Source of the DNA: Dehalococcoidales bacterium
Lineage (GTDB): Bacteria; Chloroflexota; Dehalococcoidia; Dehalococcoidales; RBG-16-60-22
Length of the DNA: 45,799 bases
Direction: 5' to 3'
NCBI GenBank assembly: GCA_028714335.1
Contig: JAQTMM010000007.1
Span: 1 to 45,799, forward strand
The notes under the pieces are model-generated. The model had not been told where the DNA came from, ran no database searches, and was given only the letters and a program-made list of their open reading frames with translations. Both the position numbers and the translations under genes were made by a program. Shown here piece by piece: positions 1 through 7,578 of the stretch (the first letter of the stretch is position 1; each line of letters begins with the position of its first letter).

Positions 1-127
1 GTCATTAGTGCACAGGTTACAGCCTGTACCGATAGCTCGGTGGGTAATGTTCTCTCCCCACTGCGTCCAGCCATGCGTCTGGTAGTTCCAGTCAGTCAGT
101 TTGTAGTATTGCACCTTGCGCCTCCTT
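1..127. repeat. Terminal direct repeat (circular overlap)
   Basis: Bases 1-127 are identical to 45673-45799. A length of exactly 127 is a common assembler k-mer size, so this is most simply the overlap of a circular molecule of about 45,672 bp. The same bases also occur at 44718-44844 as part of a gene duplication; there the next bases differ from those at 128. Genes continue sensibly across the join: a 48-codon frame ending at 96 overlaps the start of the gene at 45786. Confidence 0.8.
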
Positions 128-242
128 TTCCAGTTGCTTTGTCATTTTTCGCCCTCGCTTTCTGCTCGGCTTCCCGCTTTGCTTTAAGCTCTATCAGCCG
201 GAAAACGTCTTTTGCCTTACCCGTAATTACGAATGACTGCAT
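96..242 (-). CDS. Small basic hypothetical protein (48 aa)
   Basis: Starts with ATG at 242 after AGAGG about 8 bases upstream. The product is lysine- and alanine-rich with a predicted helical middle (FRLIELKAKREAEQKARAK). On the circular map its stop overlaps by 19 bases the GTG start of the Ala-rich repeat gene (45786), so the two are translationally coupled. It occupies the place that the 118-aa gene at 44810-45166 has before the other Ala-rich paralog. Function unknown. Confidence 0.55.
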   Translation of the reverse strand: MQSFVITGKAKDVFRLIELKAKREAEQKARAKNDKATGKGGARCNTTN

Positions 243-247
243 GATAT

Positions 248-961
248 TTACCTCTTGATTCCCTTTTCCTTGAACAATGCCTCCACGAGTTGAAGCGCAG
301 TCATCTTGCATTTGCCTGGTTTCCAGAGTTCCCGTTTCTGTGCAAAGACCGCGCACCGCGCCCACTTGATGTCATCGTAGGGGCATCTCCCACCCTTAGC
401 CCATCCGTCAAATAGCTCCGGCTGAGGATGATTTTCTGCGTCATACCGCATTAACTCGAGCGTGAGTAAATTCGATACCTCTCCCCAATCCGCCAGCAAG
501 AACATCGTGGGGGCGGGGAGGTTGCAGCCGCTCAGGTTGGCGTCGCTCAGGTTGGCGAAGCTCAGGTTGCAGCCGTACAGGTTGGCGTCGCTCAGGTTGG
601 CGAAGCTCAGGTTGCAGCCGCGCAGGTTGGCGTAGCTCAGGTTGGCGTTGCTCAGGTTGGCGTAGCTCAGGTTGGCGTCGCTCAGGTTGGCGAAGCTCAG
701 GTTGGCGTTGCTCAGGTTGGCGTCGCTCAGGTTGGCGTCGCTCAGGTTGGCGAAGCTCAGGTTGCAGCCGCGCAGGTTGGCGTAGCTCAGGTTGGCGTTG
801 CTCAGGTTGGCGTCGCTCAGGTTGGCGAAGCTCAGGTTGCAGCCGCGCAGGTTGCAACCGCGCAGGTCGGCGCAAACCCCAACCAGTTCATTACGTAACC
901 ATTTCCCATGTAGTTCTATAATCTCTTTAACCCGTTTCGTTGTCAGTGTTTTGTAAATCAT
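248..961 (-). CDS. Pentapeptide-repeat protein
   Basis: 237 aa. An N-terminal segment of about 30 residues is followed by about 24 tandem pentapeptides of the A(N/D)LSx type (SFANL, SDANL, RGCNL) to about residue 150, then a non-repeat C-terminal domain with WAKGGRCPYDDIKWARC. Pentapeptide repeats fold as a right-handed quadrilateral beta-helix; some members mimic DNA and bind gyrase, but nothing here shows the target. The 15-base units are almost identical at DNA level (CTCAGGTTGGCGNNG on the plus strand), so the array expanded or was homogenised recently. SD GGAAAGGAG precedes ATG 961. Confidence 0.85.
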   Translation of the reverse strand: MIYKTLTTKRVKEIIELHGKWLRNELVGVCADLRGCNLRGCNLSFANLSDANLSNANLSYANLRGCNLSFANLSDANLSDANLSNANLSFANLSDANLSYANLSNANLSYANLRGCNLSFANLSDANLYGCNLSFANLSDANLSGCNLPAPTMFLLADWGEVSNLLTLELMRYDAENHPQPELFDGWAKGGRCPYDDIKWARCAVFAQKRELWKPGKCKMTALQLVEALFKEKGIKR

Positions 962-1154
962 CGTCTCTCTCCTTTCCTATGGCTGCGGGACTAGCCCCAG
1001 GCAATCGTCGCAGCCGTATACCATGTCGTGACCGCCCACGTGTGTAGTTATGGGAGGTCGGCAGGAACTCTTTATGACACCACCAGCACACTTCCCTGCG
1101 GTCATGGATGGCTTGATCCTGTTCTTGGATGTCCCGCTCACTAAAGTTTGTCAT
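927..1154 (-). CDS. Zinc-ribbon-like protein, probable frameshift
   Basis: The open frame gives 75 aa with one CWWC pair near residue 23. Near base 1040, moving to the next frame gives VGGHDMVYGCDDCLGLVPQP, which supplies a second C-x2-C and stops at 977-979, directly before the Shine-Dalgarno of the pentapeptide gene. The shifted version is therefore a CxxC...CxxC zinc ribbon with a natural end, while the unshifted frame overruns the next start by 35 bases. I infer a one-base indel, either biological or an assembly error. The start overlaps the preceding gene's stop by 14 bases. Confidence 0.55.
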   Translation of the reverse strand: MTNFSERDIQEQDQAIHDRREVCWWCHKEFLPTSHNYTRGRSRHGIRLRRLPGASPAAIGKERDDDLQNTDNETG

Positions 1155-1374
1155 GTTCTTTTACACTTATAAGAATTTGATATTCATCGTAAGACTGACC
1201 TGTATAATCACCGTAGTCAGCTACAATATCGAATTTTGAACCATCTGTCATTGTCAAACGTAAAATAGGTATGTCATCATAATCCTGATAACCGATGATT
1301 TTGGCGTTCAATATAGTTTTATTTGTGAGTTCTTCGACTTTTCTAACCAATTTTTCTTTCCCATCTATGCTCAT
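1141..1374 (-). CDS. Hypothetical protein (77 aa)
   Basis: Small soluble acidic protein with a lysine-rich N-terminus and a beta-rich middle (IPILRLTMTDGSKFDIV). The start overlaps the upstream stop as ATGA, so translation is coupled to the Cys-rich protein above it. No family recognised. Confidence 0.65.
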   Translation of the reverse strand: MSIDGKEKLVRKVEELTNKTILNAKIIGYQDYDDIPILRLTMTDGSKFDIVADYGDYTGQSYDEYQILISVKEHDKL

Positions 1375-1706
1375 ACCTTTATCCCCCTTATGACCTCCAC
1401 CATCTGGTCTATCAGTCTCTTGGTGTAGGCGTCTTTTTTGTCACTCTCCAGGCGTTTACAAATCCGCCAGTAAAGGGCTCTGGGGTACAAAAAGCCGTCA
1501 CTTGCGCAGTACTTTGGAAATAAGGGGCACTTTTTGCAGTCGGGGGTGAGTTCCCACTCCTCCTTGAAATATTCGCACAGACCACATCTGCCGTAGTAAT
1601 GATTGCCTGGCTGTCCCGTAAATCCAAATTTCACATCAGGATAGTCCCTTTGAATACCCGTCCATTTCCTGTCTGACTTATCCTTAGCTTCCCTTAAAGT
1701 GAGCAT
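1371..1706 (-). CDS. Cysteine-rich hypothetical protein (111 aa)
   Basis: Starts at ATG 1706 after a strong GAGGAGG. Six cysteines lie in the middle: CGLC near residue 42, CKKC near 57, then YCASDG and WRIC, suggesting a structural zinc site. The C-terminus is helical and charged. This compact Cys-cluster style is common in small phage proteins of unknown function. No name assigned. Confidence 0.7.
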   Translation of the reverse strand: MLTLREAKDKSDRKWTGIQRDYPDVKFGFTGQPGNHYYGRCGLCEYFKEEWELTPDCKKCPLFPKYCASDGFLYPRALYWRICKRLESDKKDAYTKRLIDQMVEVIRGIKV

Positions 1707-1739
1707 ATTGACCTCCTCTTAGTTAGTGAGTGGATGGGG

Positions 1740-1949
1740 CTATTCATCTGTATTTATTCTTGTCCAGTCACTTAATATGTAATGGGGGCAGTAAAATACT
1801 GTTTGTCCGTTAGGTAACATTCTCCATTGCCCTACTTTGCCATTAACGATTTCAAAGGGTATTTTTCGGTCTGGAAAGGTGGGGTATTTATCTTCAAGTT
1901 CATTCATTTCCTTTAATGCTCTTTGAAGTAAGGCTTCATCGGTGCTCAT
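1740..1949 (-). CDS. Hypothetical protein (69 aa)
   Basis: Starts at ATG 1949 after GGGAGG. Acidic helical N-terminus (EALLQRALKEMNELEDKYP), then an aromatic C-terminal half containing FYCPHYILSDW. Part of the tandem minus-strand set of small genes. No domain recognised. Confidence 0.6.
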   Translation of the reverse strand: MSTDEALLQRALKEMNELEDKYPTFPDRKIPFEIVNGKVGQWRMLPNGQTVFYCPHYILSDWTRINTDE

Positions 1950-1964
1950 ATCTACCTCCCTTAT

Positions 1965-2381
1965 TCAGTTTCCGCCCTCGGTTAGCGGTGTTGATTGCCG
2001 GTATCGGCTGATTTTGGACTGAATCTCGAATAAACAATCTTTGGCACTCCGGTCAATCCGCTCTGATTCTTGCCTCATTTCTCTGTTCTCGGCCTCTATT
2101 TGCTCCATCCGCTCATCCATCTCTTTCCAGATTTCAAACACCTGGAAAAGAGTTTCCCGGACCACCAGAGGGAGAACTTTAAAATGAGTATCAGCGTAGG
2201 TTTTAGTGAATAACGGAGCGTCATGGATTTGGAGTTCATCCTCGAGGTGCCTTCTAACCGTTTCAATGCTGCGCCCCCATTCTGCCGCTATGGGTTCTAC
2301 CCCCTTCTGGTAGACATCGGCTCTTAACTGGTTATCCGTATACCCCGCCTCCCTCAACTGTGCCTTGAATTGTTTTGCCAT
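1965..2381 (-). CDS. HTH plus coiled-coil protein
   Basis: 138 aa. Residues 1-50 look like a helix-turn-helix unit (GVEPIAAEWGRSIETVRRHL), the pattern of a terminase-small-like or replication-initiator-like winged helix. Residues 80-125 form a charged coiled coil (EMDERMEQIEAENREMRQESERI). A DNA-binding role is likely; the target is unknown. SD GGAGG lies 9-10 bases before ATG 2381. Confidence 0.65.
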   Translation of the reverse strand: MAKQFKAQLREAGYTDNQLRADVYQKGVEPIAAEWGRSIETVRRHLEDELQIHDAPLFTKTYADTHFKVLPLVVRETLFQVFEIWKEMDERMEQIEAENREMRQESERIDRSAKDCLFEIQSKISRYRQSTPLTEGGN

Positions 2382-2414
2382 TTTTACCGACCTCCCGCAA
2401 GATTAGTGCCTAAC

Positions 2415-2443
2415 GTTTTACGCCTTTTATCCCAGGTTGTCAA
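2415..2443 (-). promoter_or_regulatory. Possible sigma70-type promoter
   Basis: On the minus strand TTGACA (2438-2443) is followed after 17 bases by TAAAAC (2415-2420), upstream of the gene starting at 2381. The flanks carry GGCACT / AGTGCC arms (about 2404-2490) that could be an operator. The -10 box is poor. The 144-bp gap 2382-2525 holds no gene I can support. Confidence 0.35.
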
Positions 2444-2525
2444 CATTATGTCGTGTAGCGACTTTTGGCACTATCCAACAATACTTTCCGACCTCCCTAA
2501 TTCGCCAAATAAAAACAGTCCCTTA

Positions 2526-2942
2526 TTACCATTTACATGCTAACCAAGTAGCGAAATCATCACGGGTGTATTCTTGGGCAGTCTTTTTTCTATAGTCCAC
2601 AACCTTGACTTTTGACATATCCGGCAAGTGATAAATGATGTAAAAAGGCTTATCCGTCTTGCCGATGATATAATTCATAACAACCTTTTTTGTTTCCCAT
2701 AATGGATAATGTGGGTCATATATCGGATACCAGCAATGGAGCCACGGGTCACTTTTTATCCATTCCCCAGCCCTGTTTAATGCCTCTATGTCTTTTACTT
2801 GTATCGTTTCAATGAAGCAAACAACCCTACCCTCACGTACCTCGGCAAAATCGACATCGGCAAAGCAACATCTTTTAGGAAGCGTCCTATGCCACGCACT
2901 GAAAATTGTCGGTCTTTTATGCGTAAGCTCATTTTGAGCCAT
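2526..2942 (-). CDS. Hypothetical protein, possible PD-(D/E)xK-like core
   Basis: 138 aa. The stretch FADVDFAEVREGRVVCFIET has the D-x-D ... E spacing seen in restriction-endonuclease-like folds and in small phage nuclease-like proteins, but no clear E/QxK follows, so activity is doubtful. The middle is rich in Trp, Tyr and Pro. The start at 2942 overlaps the end of the ParB-methyltransferase by 14 bases and has AGGAG 8 bases upstream. The link to the neighbouring DNA-modification gene is inference. Confidence 0.55.
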   Translation of the reverse strand: MAQNELTHKRPTIFSAWHRTLPKRCCFADVDFAEVREGRVVCFIETIQVKDIEALNRAGEWIKSDPWLHCWYPIYDPHYPLWETKKVVMNYIIGKTDKPFYIIYHLPDMSKVKVVDYRKKTAQEYTRDDFATWLACKW

Positions 2943-4161
2943 TTTTCTTACTCCTGAAAATTACTAAATCACGGTTTAAATCAAGTAGAATACGTTTCTG
3001 TTTTGCGTATTCAATGTCATGGTGTGATTTTATTTGAGTAGGCATAGGTATACTGATTCTTTGGACTTCATTAAATCCAGACGTGTTAAACAAATTCACA
3101 CAATCGAAAGTTAGGTCAAGAAATCCACCGTTAATTTTTTCGTCAAAAAATGCTTCAATGATGAGTGCTACATACCCGGCAGGCCTTAAAACTTTATTGC
3201 AGTTCTTTACTAAGCTCCCCATAAAACCGAGCCATTCATCATAAGACTTGGCAGATATGCTTTCGTTTGAATATTCTTTATCTTTTAATCTCCAGTACGG
3301 CGGGTCCAGAATTATCAAATTGCACCCTCTTGCTTTGTCAGGAAATCCCTGACTTATATCGTGCTGTTGTATATCTTCTCTTACTGGTTTAATATCGTAA
3401 GCCTGATAGCGCCGGTGCATGGACTTGCAGACATCTAATGTCGTACCTCCGCCGCTCATGGGGTCTATCACGATGTCAAAAGGCTGGGTGTAATAGTAAA
3501 GCAAATTTTCAATTATCTGCCCTGGTATTCGCCCTGGAAAATTCAGTCCGTAATTGCTATCGCATTTGGGGAAGTTCCAGACGTTGTAAAATTGAAGAGA
3601 TTGGGGGGTGTGAATTTCCGCAAAAATGCGTTCTTTCACATTATCAAGAATTTTACTGACCGTTGTCCGTTCTAATGTGAATTTCTCCGCAATCTCCTCT
3701 TGTGTGTAGCATTGTAAATAGAGATTCAGAATTTCATCGTTACGTTGTTCTCTCTCTTTTGCCTTTAAATCTTTTAACCATTCATCTATCGTCCGGTCAC
3801 TGACGCTTAATAAGGTGATTAACTCTTTGTCATTACCGTTTTTATGCAATCGGCGCGCGGCTATTCTTTTTTCAGCCATTGAAAGTTGTTTGCCATGAAA
3901 GGCGTTCCGGCGAATCCCTTCGATATAAAGGGCGTCGCCTGTTAAATCTAGAAACGGCTCCTCGACATCTATTTCTGCAATCCCTTCAATGCGATGGGCT
4001 ACAAGGCGGTGGTAGCCGTCGATAAGTACCAAGTCTTTCGATAATGTTATGGGGGGGAGTTGCCCTATACTATGCCGGTATGTATTTACCAGTTCATTAT
4101 CAAGGCTTTCACGCGGATAAAATTCTTGGATGACTTTTATATCATCAATTTTTACTTTCAT
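2929..4161 (-). CDS. ParB-domain DNA methyltransferase fusion
   Basis: 410 aa. Residues 1-110 are a ParB/sulfiredoxin-like domain with the DGYHR motif (about 48-52). An HTH segment follows (CYTQEEIAEKFTLERTTVSKIL, near 155). The C-terminal half is an S-adenosylmethionine-dependent DNA methyltransferase: motif I DPMSGGGTT near 234 and motif IV DPPY near 287, in the I-before-IV order. ParB-methylase fusions are common in phages and plasmids and modify their DNA against host restriction; the specificity is not visible. It lies downstream of the transposase, separated by a bidirectional terminator hairpin. Confidence 0.88.
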   Translation of the reverse strand: MKVKIDDIKVIQEFYPRESLDNELVNTYRHSIGQLPPITLSKDLVLIDGYHRLVAHRIEGIAEIDVEEPFLDLTGDALYIEGIRRNAFHGKQLSMAEKRIAARRLHKNGNDKELITLLSVSDRTIDEWLKDLKAKEREQRNDEILNLYLQCYTQEEIAEKFTLERTTVSKILDNVKERIFAEIHTPQSLQFYNVWNFPKCDSNYGLNFPGRIPGQIIENLLYYYTQPFDIVIDPMSGGGTTLDVCKSMHRRYQAYDIKPVREDIQQHDISQGFPDKARGCNLIILDPPYWRLKDKEYSNESISAKSYDEWLGFMGSLVKNCNKVLRPAGYVALIIEAFFDEKINGGFLDLTFDCVNLFNTSGFNEVQRISIPMPTQIKSHHDIEYAKQKRILLDLNRDLVIFRSKKNGSK

Positions 4162-4179
4162 TCCCCTGCTCCTAAAAAG

Positions 4180-4219
4180 AAAACAGCCCCGGAATTATGT
4201 AAATCCCGAAGCTGTTTTT
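4180..4219. terminator. Bidirectional rho-independent terminator
   Basis: Arms AAAACAGC (4180-4187) and GCTGTTTT (4211-4218) are perfect complements, with an inner CGG/CCG pairing and A-rich or T-rich tails on the two sides, so it can stop transcription in both directions. It sits between the transposase and the ParB-methyltransferase. Confidence 0.75.
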
Positions 4220-4323
4220 AACGATGCCTATTAAGTTTATGTAAAACTAATTACGCTTTCAAGGGACGTGTAATCTATATGTTATGTAATATAGCGTACA
4301 TGAGAACATGGGATTTACATAAT
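4194..4323. repeat. 14-bp inverted repeat in a 170-bp non-coding gap
   Basis: ATTATGTAAATCCC at 4194-4207 is exactly complementary to 4310-4323. The left arm lies inside the terminator loop. The gap 4220-4390 has no gene. The repeat could mark one end of the insertion that brought the transposase, or act as an operator; I found no matching copy on the other side of the transposase gene. Confidence 0.5.
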
Positions 4324-4390
4324 GCAATATTTAATTAAGTCAACTCGCTTTCTCTTCTCTCTTCTTTTCGGTTAAGTTCAAACATGGTTG

Positions 4391-5557
4391 CTACCCTCCC
4401 TTCGGCGGATAAAGGGCTTGGCTCTGGATATGCCTCACCAGACTACGGTCTGCCTTAGTTAGGCGTTTACTTTCAACTTTCGTCTGGCGTGATACCACGT
4501 AATCATCCGCTTGTATCTCTGGTGCTGTACGTGCTGTTTCTACTATGTCTGCCCAATCCTTGAACGGTGTCTCGCCCATAGCACGGGCGGGCGGTATATT
4601 TCTAAGTGTGGTATGTTCTTTGAGGAAATTGTAATAGACCAGCCATGCATCGGTTATCAGTCTGGCATTATCTATATTCCTGAAACCACGCACGATTTTA
4701 GTTCTATCTTTTAAAGTGCCGTGAAAACGCTCAATGATACTGGTTGACGTATCATCTACCTCAAACGGACTGCCTTGAATATGTTGTGTATTTCTGCCCG
4801 CTGTTTTCCTGATACCCTTGATGTACGCTTTTAATTTATCCGTGATAATTCTTTTAGGCTTTTTACCTGCTACTTTCAAGGCTTTGTTGATAAGTACTTT
4901 ACAGGCTTTTGTATTGCGGAATCGGGATATATGCGAGGCTAAGAGGTATCGGGTTTTTACGTCTATAATATCCCAGAACCAGACGTTGCGATTACCTATT
5001 TTTAAGACTGTTTCATCGGCAATCCAAACGTCACCCACTTTAGGCTTAAATTCTCGTGCTTTTTCCATGGCGTCACGGGAAAATCTGGCGACCCAATACC
5101 AGATACCTGATTCACTCATTCTAATACCGTAATCCTGCTCAAGCTGTCTCTGGATACTGTCCAACGGCATACCGCCGAAGTACATGCCAAGTGCAGAGGC
5201 TACTTGTTTGGCGGGCGTTTTCATTTTATAGAGCGTGTTATCATCAGCAAATTTGCGCTTACACTCGTTACACCAGTACCTTTGCTCCCCTTTATACGTA
5301 CCGTATTTCCTGATGTTTTGAGAATGGCAGTGTTTACAGGTAACGATATGGCTGGTTTGGCTTTGATTATCAATGGAAATGACAGGTCTGGATGCTCTAG
5401 GACTGCTACCAGACGCCCGACCGCTAGACCTTCCCGATATTCCGATATACCGGATATGCTTTTGTATTACCTTTCCACCTTCATGGATGGTTTTTACTTC
5501 GTAGTCATACCAATTACCGGAGCGTGGGGGTATTTCTTTGGCACGTATAAAGCTCAT
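4391..5557 (-). CDS. DDE transposase (IS6/IS240-like)
   Basis: 388 aa from ATG 5557 (GAGG 5 bases upstream, 8 bases after the previous stop). An N-terminal segment (YDYEVKTIHEGGKVIQKHIRYIG) resembles the start of other prokaryotic transposases. Then comes a zinc ribbon (CKHC...CNEC near 75-100), an HTH region, and the DDE domain with ADE (WIADET), ITDKLKAY and IIERFHGTLKDR carrying the three acidic residues. It appears intact. Terminal inverted repeats and a target duplication were not found, so it may be an immobilised or domesticated copy. Tight spacing to the upstream gene suggests co-transcription. Confidence 0.85.
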   Translation of the reverse strand: MSFIRAKEIPPRSGNWYDYEVKTIHEGGKVIQKHIRYIGISGRSSGRASGSSPRASRPVISIDNQSQTSHIVTCKHCHSQNIRKYGTYKGEQRYWCNECKRKFADDNTLYKMKTPAKQVASALGMYFGGMPLDSIQRQLEQDYGIRMSESGIWYWVARFSRDAMEKAREFKPKVGDVWIADETVLKIGNRNVWFWDIIDVKTRYLLASHISRFRNTKACKVLINKALKVAGKKPKRIITDKLKAYIKGIRKTAGRNTQHIQGSPFEVDDTSTSIIERFHGTLKDRTKIVRGFRNIDNARLITDAWLVYYNFLKEHTTLRNIPPARAMGETPFKDWADIVETARTAPEIQADDYVVSRQTKVESKRLTKADRSLVRHIQSQALYPPKGG

Positions 5558-5564
5558 ACTAGCC

Positions 5565-6425
5565 TCATTTCTTCTCAATAGGTTGTGTTTTTCTTTCTCT
5601 ATATGCAATGATACTTTCACGTATTGAAGTTATCAGGTTTGCAATTTGCCCTTCAACTATTGGTCTAACTTGCCCCTTTTTAACGGTTACTTTTGTTAAC
5701 ATTTGTGATTTACTATCAAATCTCATTTCTAGCAAAGGCTTGGTGCTAAGTAGCATGCTGTAATAACCTTCGGACTGGTATAAATACTCATTCACTTTTG
5801 CGCTGATTGCCATGCTCGGTAACTGCCGTTGTAAATATTTAATATCACTGATTACCCGTTCATACTCTTTGGTCTCTTTAAGATGTTTCAACCCAATATC
5901 GTATTTATTTAGTAGTTCGCCGATGTCACGTAAGTCATTTATGCTTGTGGCTAATTTATTTTTAGGGTCGGGATTTAGTTTACAGTCATAATGTTTCTGT
6001 AATCTTGCTAGTTCTTCATCAGTAGTTGCCATGTCGTGATTAGTCGAAGCTGTAATCAACCTGTGAAAATCCATTCCTATTAATGCACTATATTCACCAA
6101 GCATTTCTTTCCACTCATCTACTCCCATTTTAAATTCCATATTATCAATATAGTGCATTATAATGTGGTCTAGTTTATCAATTAAGTCAGGTAATCTTTC
6201 CAAATTATGCCTGCGCCACCATCTGCCAAACAAATACAAAAAAAATACAAAAAAACACACCGTCGCAAAAATAAATAATGCTTTCTGCACTGTGTCTATA
6301 TTTTTAGCCCACGTCCATACTATTCCCCAAATTGTTGCTAACATCCCAGCCACCACCACAATAGCAACCACTTTCCCTGATATGTCTGTAATAAAATCAA
6401 TGAACCGCAATAATAACCTACCCAT
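5565..6425 (-). CDS. Membrane protein with long helical domain
   Basis: 286 aa. Two transmembrane helices near the N-terminus (about 15-37 and 48-67), then a soluble, mostly helical domain of about 210 residues ending in charged sequence. No catalytic motif seen. SD GGAG lies before ATG 6425. The gene begins inside the 3' end of the preceding HTH gene. The repressor-proximal position would suit an immunity or superinfection-exclusion role, but nothing in the sequence shows that. Confidence 0.7.
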   Translation of the reverse strand: MGRLLLRFIDFITDISGKVVAIVVVAGMLATIWGIVWTWAKNIDTVQKALFIFATVCFFVFFLYLFGRWWRRHNLERLPDLIDKLDHIIMHYIDNMEFKMGVDEWKEMLGEYSALIGMDFHRLITASTNHDMATTDEELARLQKHYDCKLNPDPKNKLATSINDLRDIGELLNKYDIGLKHLKETKEYERVISDIKYLQRQLPSMAISAKVNEYLYQSEGYYSMLLSTKPLLEMRFDSKSQMLTKVTVKKGQVRPIVEGQIANLITSIRESIIAYRERKTQPIEKK

Positions 6426-6916
6426 TTGTTCACTCCTGCCAGAATATTACTTATCTGGCAGTATATACCTATCAGGCACTCTCTACAAGAGAGAATTCTT
6501 GATATGTTTTCACGTAAGGGGGAAGGAGTACGCTTTTTAGGCACTCTCTCGAACAACCATGTTTGAACTGAACCTTGAATATTGTTATAAGTTGCGTTTA
6601 TTAAAGCTCTACCGAAATCAATCACGGGCTGCGCCTCGTCCCGCCAGTCCTCAAGGTCTCTGACCCGCTGCCTTACCTCCGCTATACCCGCTCTCGCGTA
6701 TTCCATAACTAATTTATCCGCCTGGCTTAGTTTATTGATGGCCGTCTCTTTCCGGCTGCGCTCGAAAAATCTCCTGAGCGTATCCGGTCCCATGTGGTAT
6801 TCGCGCATGGTTGCTTCCGGCCCGTGCTCGAAGTAGTAATTTTCGACCTCTTTCCGGTGAGTCCGGAGCCAGAATTGTTTTTTACCGCCTTTAAGCCCGA
6901 CAATTTCAGCTCTCAA
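6338..6916 (-). CDS. HTH-containing hypothetical protein, doubtful C-terminus
   Basis: 192 aa as read. The N-terminal 60 residues look like a DNA-binding helix-turn-helix (KEVENYYFEHGPEATMREYHMGPDTLRRFF). The middle is helical and charged. The last 50 or so residues are rich in Cys, Trp and Leu, overlap the start of the 286-aa gene by 88 bases and look non-native; the true end may be nearer residue 135 if a small indel is present. Two short repeats containing AGGCACTCTCT lie in this tail at about 6473 and 6539. Confidence 0.55.
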   Translation of the reverse strand: MRAEIVGLKGGKKQFWLRTHRKEVENYYFEHGPEATMREYHMGPDTLRRFFERSRKETAINKLSQADKLVMEYARAGIAEVRQRVRDLEDWRDEAQPVIDFGRALINATYNNIQGSVQTWLFERVPKKRTPSPLRENISRILSCRECLIGIYCQISNILAGVNKWVGYYCGSLILLQTYQGKWLLLWWWLGC

Positions 6917-6931
6917 TCTTAAACCTCTGCA

Positions 6932-7270
6932 CTAGAAACTATTCCTTTCATTATCTGCAGTGGTTATATTTTCAACTAGCTCTTTCTTGCGGTTATTGTG
7001 GCTGCATAAAGTTATAATAGCTACCAATGGCGGGCAAAGTATTAAAGGTATCCCCGTAGGGAATCTGTGGATAGCCCAGTTCCCCTTTCTCCAAGCAATA
7101 ATTTCAGCACCAGTATATACAATCACCAAGAAAATAATAAGAGCTATTAAGTTGCCAAGAATAGCCCAAATTGCAAAAATCAGGCTAACAATTAGAGCTA
7201 TGCCGTATGTCCAATTCAAATGTTTCTCTATCCATTTCATCCTGCGTTCCCCGTATTTATTTCTGGACAT
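6932..7270 (-). CDS. Small membrane protein (112 aa)
   Basis: Basic N-terminus, then hydrophobic segments at about 22-41, 42-57 and 70-90 and a hydrophilic tail. Sits 3 bases downstream of the repressor gene and is very likely co-transcribed with it. An internal ATG (7240) with a nearby GGAA is an alternative start. A membrane protein next to a phage-type repressor is often a superinfection-exclusion factor; that role is inference. Confidence 0.65.
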   Translation of the reverse strand: MSRNKYGERRMKWIEKHLNWTYGIALIVSLIFAIWAILGNLIALIIFLVIVYTGAEIIAWRKGNWAIHRFPTGIPLILCPPLVAIITLCSHNNRKKELVENITTADNERNSF

Positions 7271-7273
7271 CTT

Positions 7274-7468
7274 TTATTTTCGAGACAGAGAAGCTCGGAT
7301 TCTACGTATTTGAATCATAGCTAAACGGCTTGGTTTATGTTTACTAGTCTCCCAATCACTAATCGTCATCATGTCAACTCCGAGTTCAGTTGCCATTTTC
7401 TGTTGTGACCATCCTAAGTTTTTACGTAATGCTTTTATTGTGTCGCCATCAATTATTTCAGTGGTCAT
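7274..7468 (-). CDS. Xre/Cro-CI family repressor
   Basis: 64 aa, a single HTH_3 domain: IKALRKNLGWSQQKMATELGVDMMTISDWE holds the helix-turn-helix, with the QQKMA and TISDWE positions typical of Cro/C1 proteins. It probably binds the 130-bp divergent region 7469-7600 and controls both arms. Its own promoter places the predicted transcription start at the A of the ATG, so the mRNA would be leaderless; there is no Shine-Dalgarno. There is no oligomerisation or cleavage domain, so LexA-like autocleavage is not expected. Confidence 0.9.
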   Translation of the reverse strand: MTTEIIDGDTIKALRKNLGWSQQKMATELGVDMMTISDWETSKHKPSRLAMIQIRRIRASLSRK

Positions 7469-7474
7469 GCAGTT

Positions 7475-7503
7475 ATTATATAGGCAAATACATAAATTGT
7501 CAA
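7475..7503 (-). promoter_or_regulatory. Consensus promoter of the repressor gene
   Basis: On the minus strand TTGACA (7498-7503), a 17-base spacer and TATAAT (7475-7480): a perfect sigma70 consensus. Only six bases separate the -10 box from the ATG at 7468, which predicts a leaderless transcript. Confidence 0.85.
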
Positions 7504-7532
7504 GGGATTTTCGTATATTTTTTTTGTAGGTC

Positions 7533-7561
7533 TTGACAAATTAAAAATTTCGTGATATAGG
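7533..7561 (+). promoter_or_regulatory. Promoter of the plus-strand arm
   Basis: TTGACA (7533-7538), a 17-base spacer and TATAGG (7556-7561). It faces away from the repressor promoter; the two -35 boxes are 29 bp apart and sit in near-symmetrical arms (7494-7504 and 7532-7542, one position off perfect), a natural place for repressor binding between promoters. It should drive the structural-type operon. Confidence 0.8.
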
Positions 7562-7578
7562 GAGATTGAAAGGAATAG

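Noticed and set aside
441-875. 144-aa frame rich in RQPE repeats, opposite phase to the pentapeptide gene
   Set aside because: A shadow of the 15-base repeat: every frame of such an array stays open. The pentapeptide frame has the ribosome-binding site and natural ends.
4391-5620. Longer start at 5620 for the DDE transposase
   Set aside because: It would overlap the previous gene by over 50 bases without a ribosome-binding site; ATG 5557 has GAGG at the right distance.
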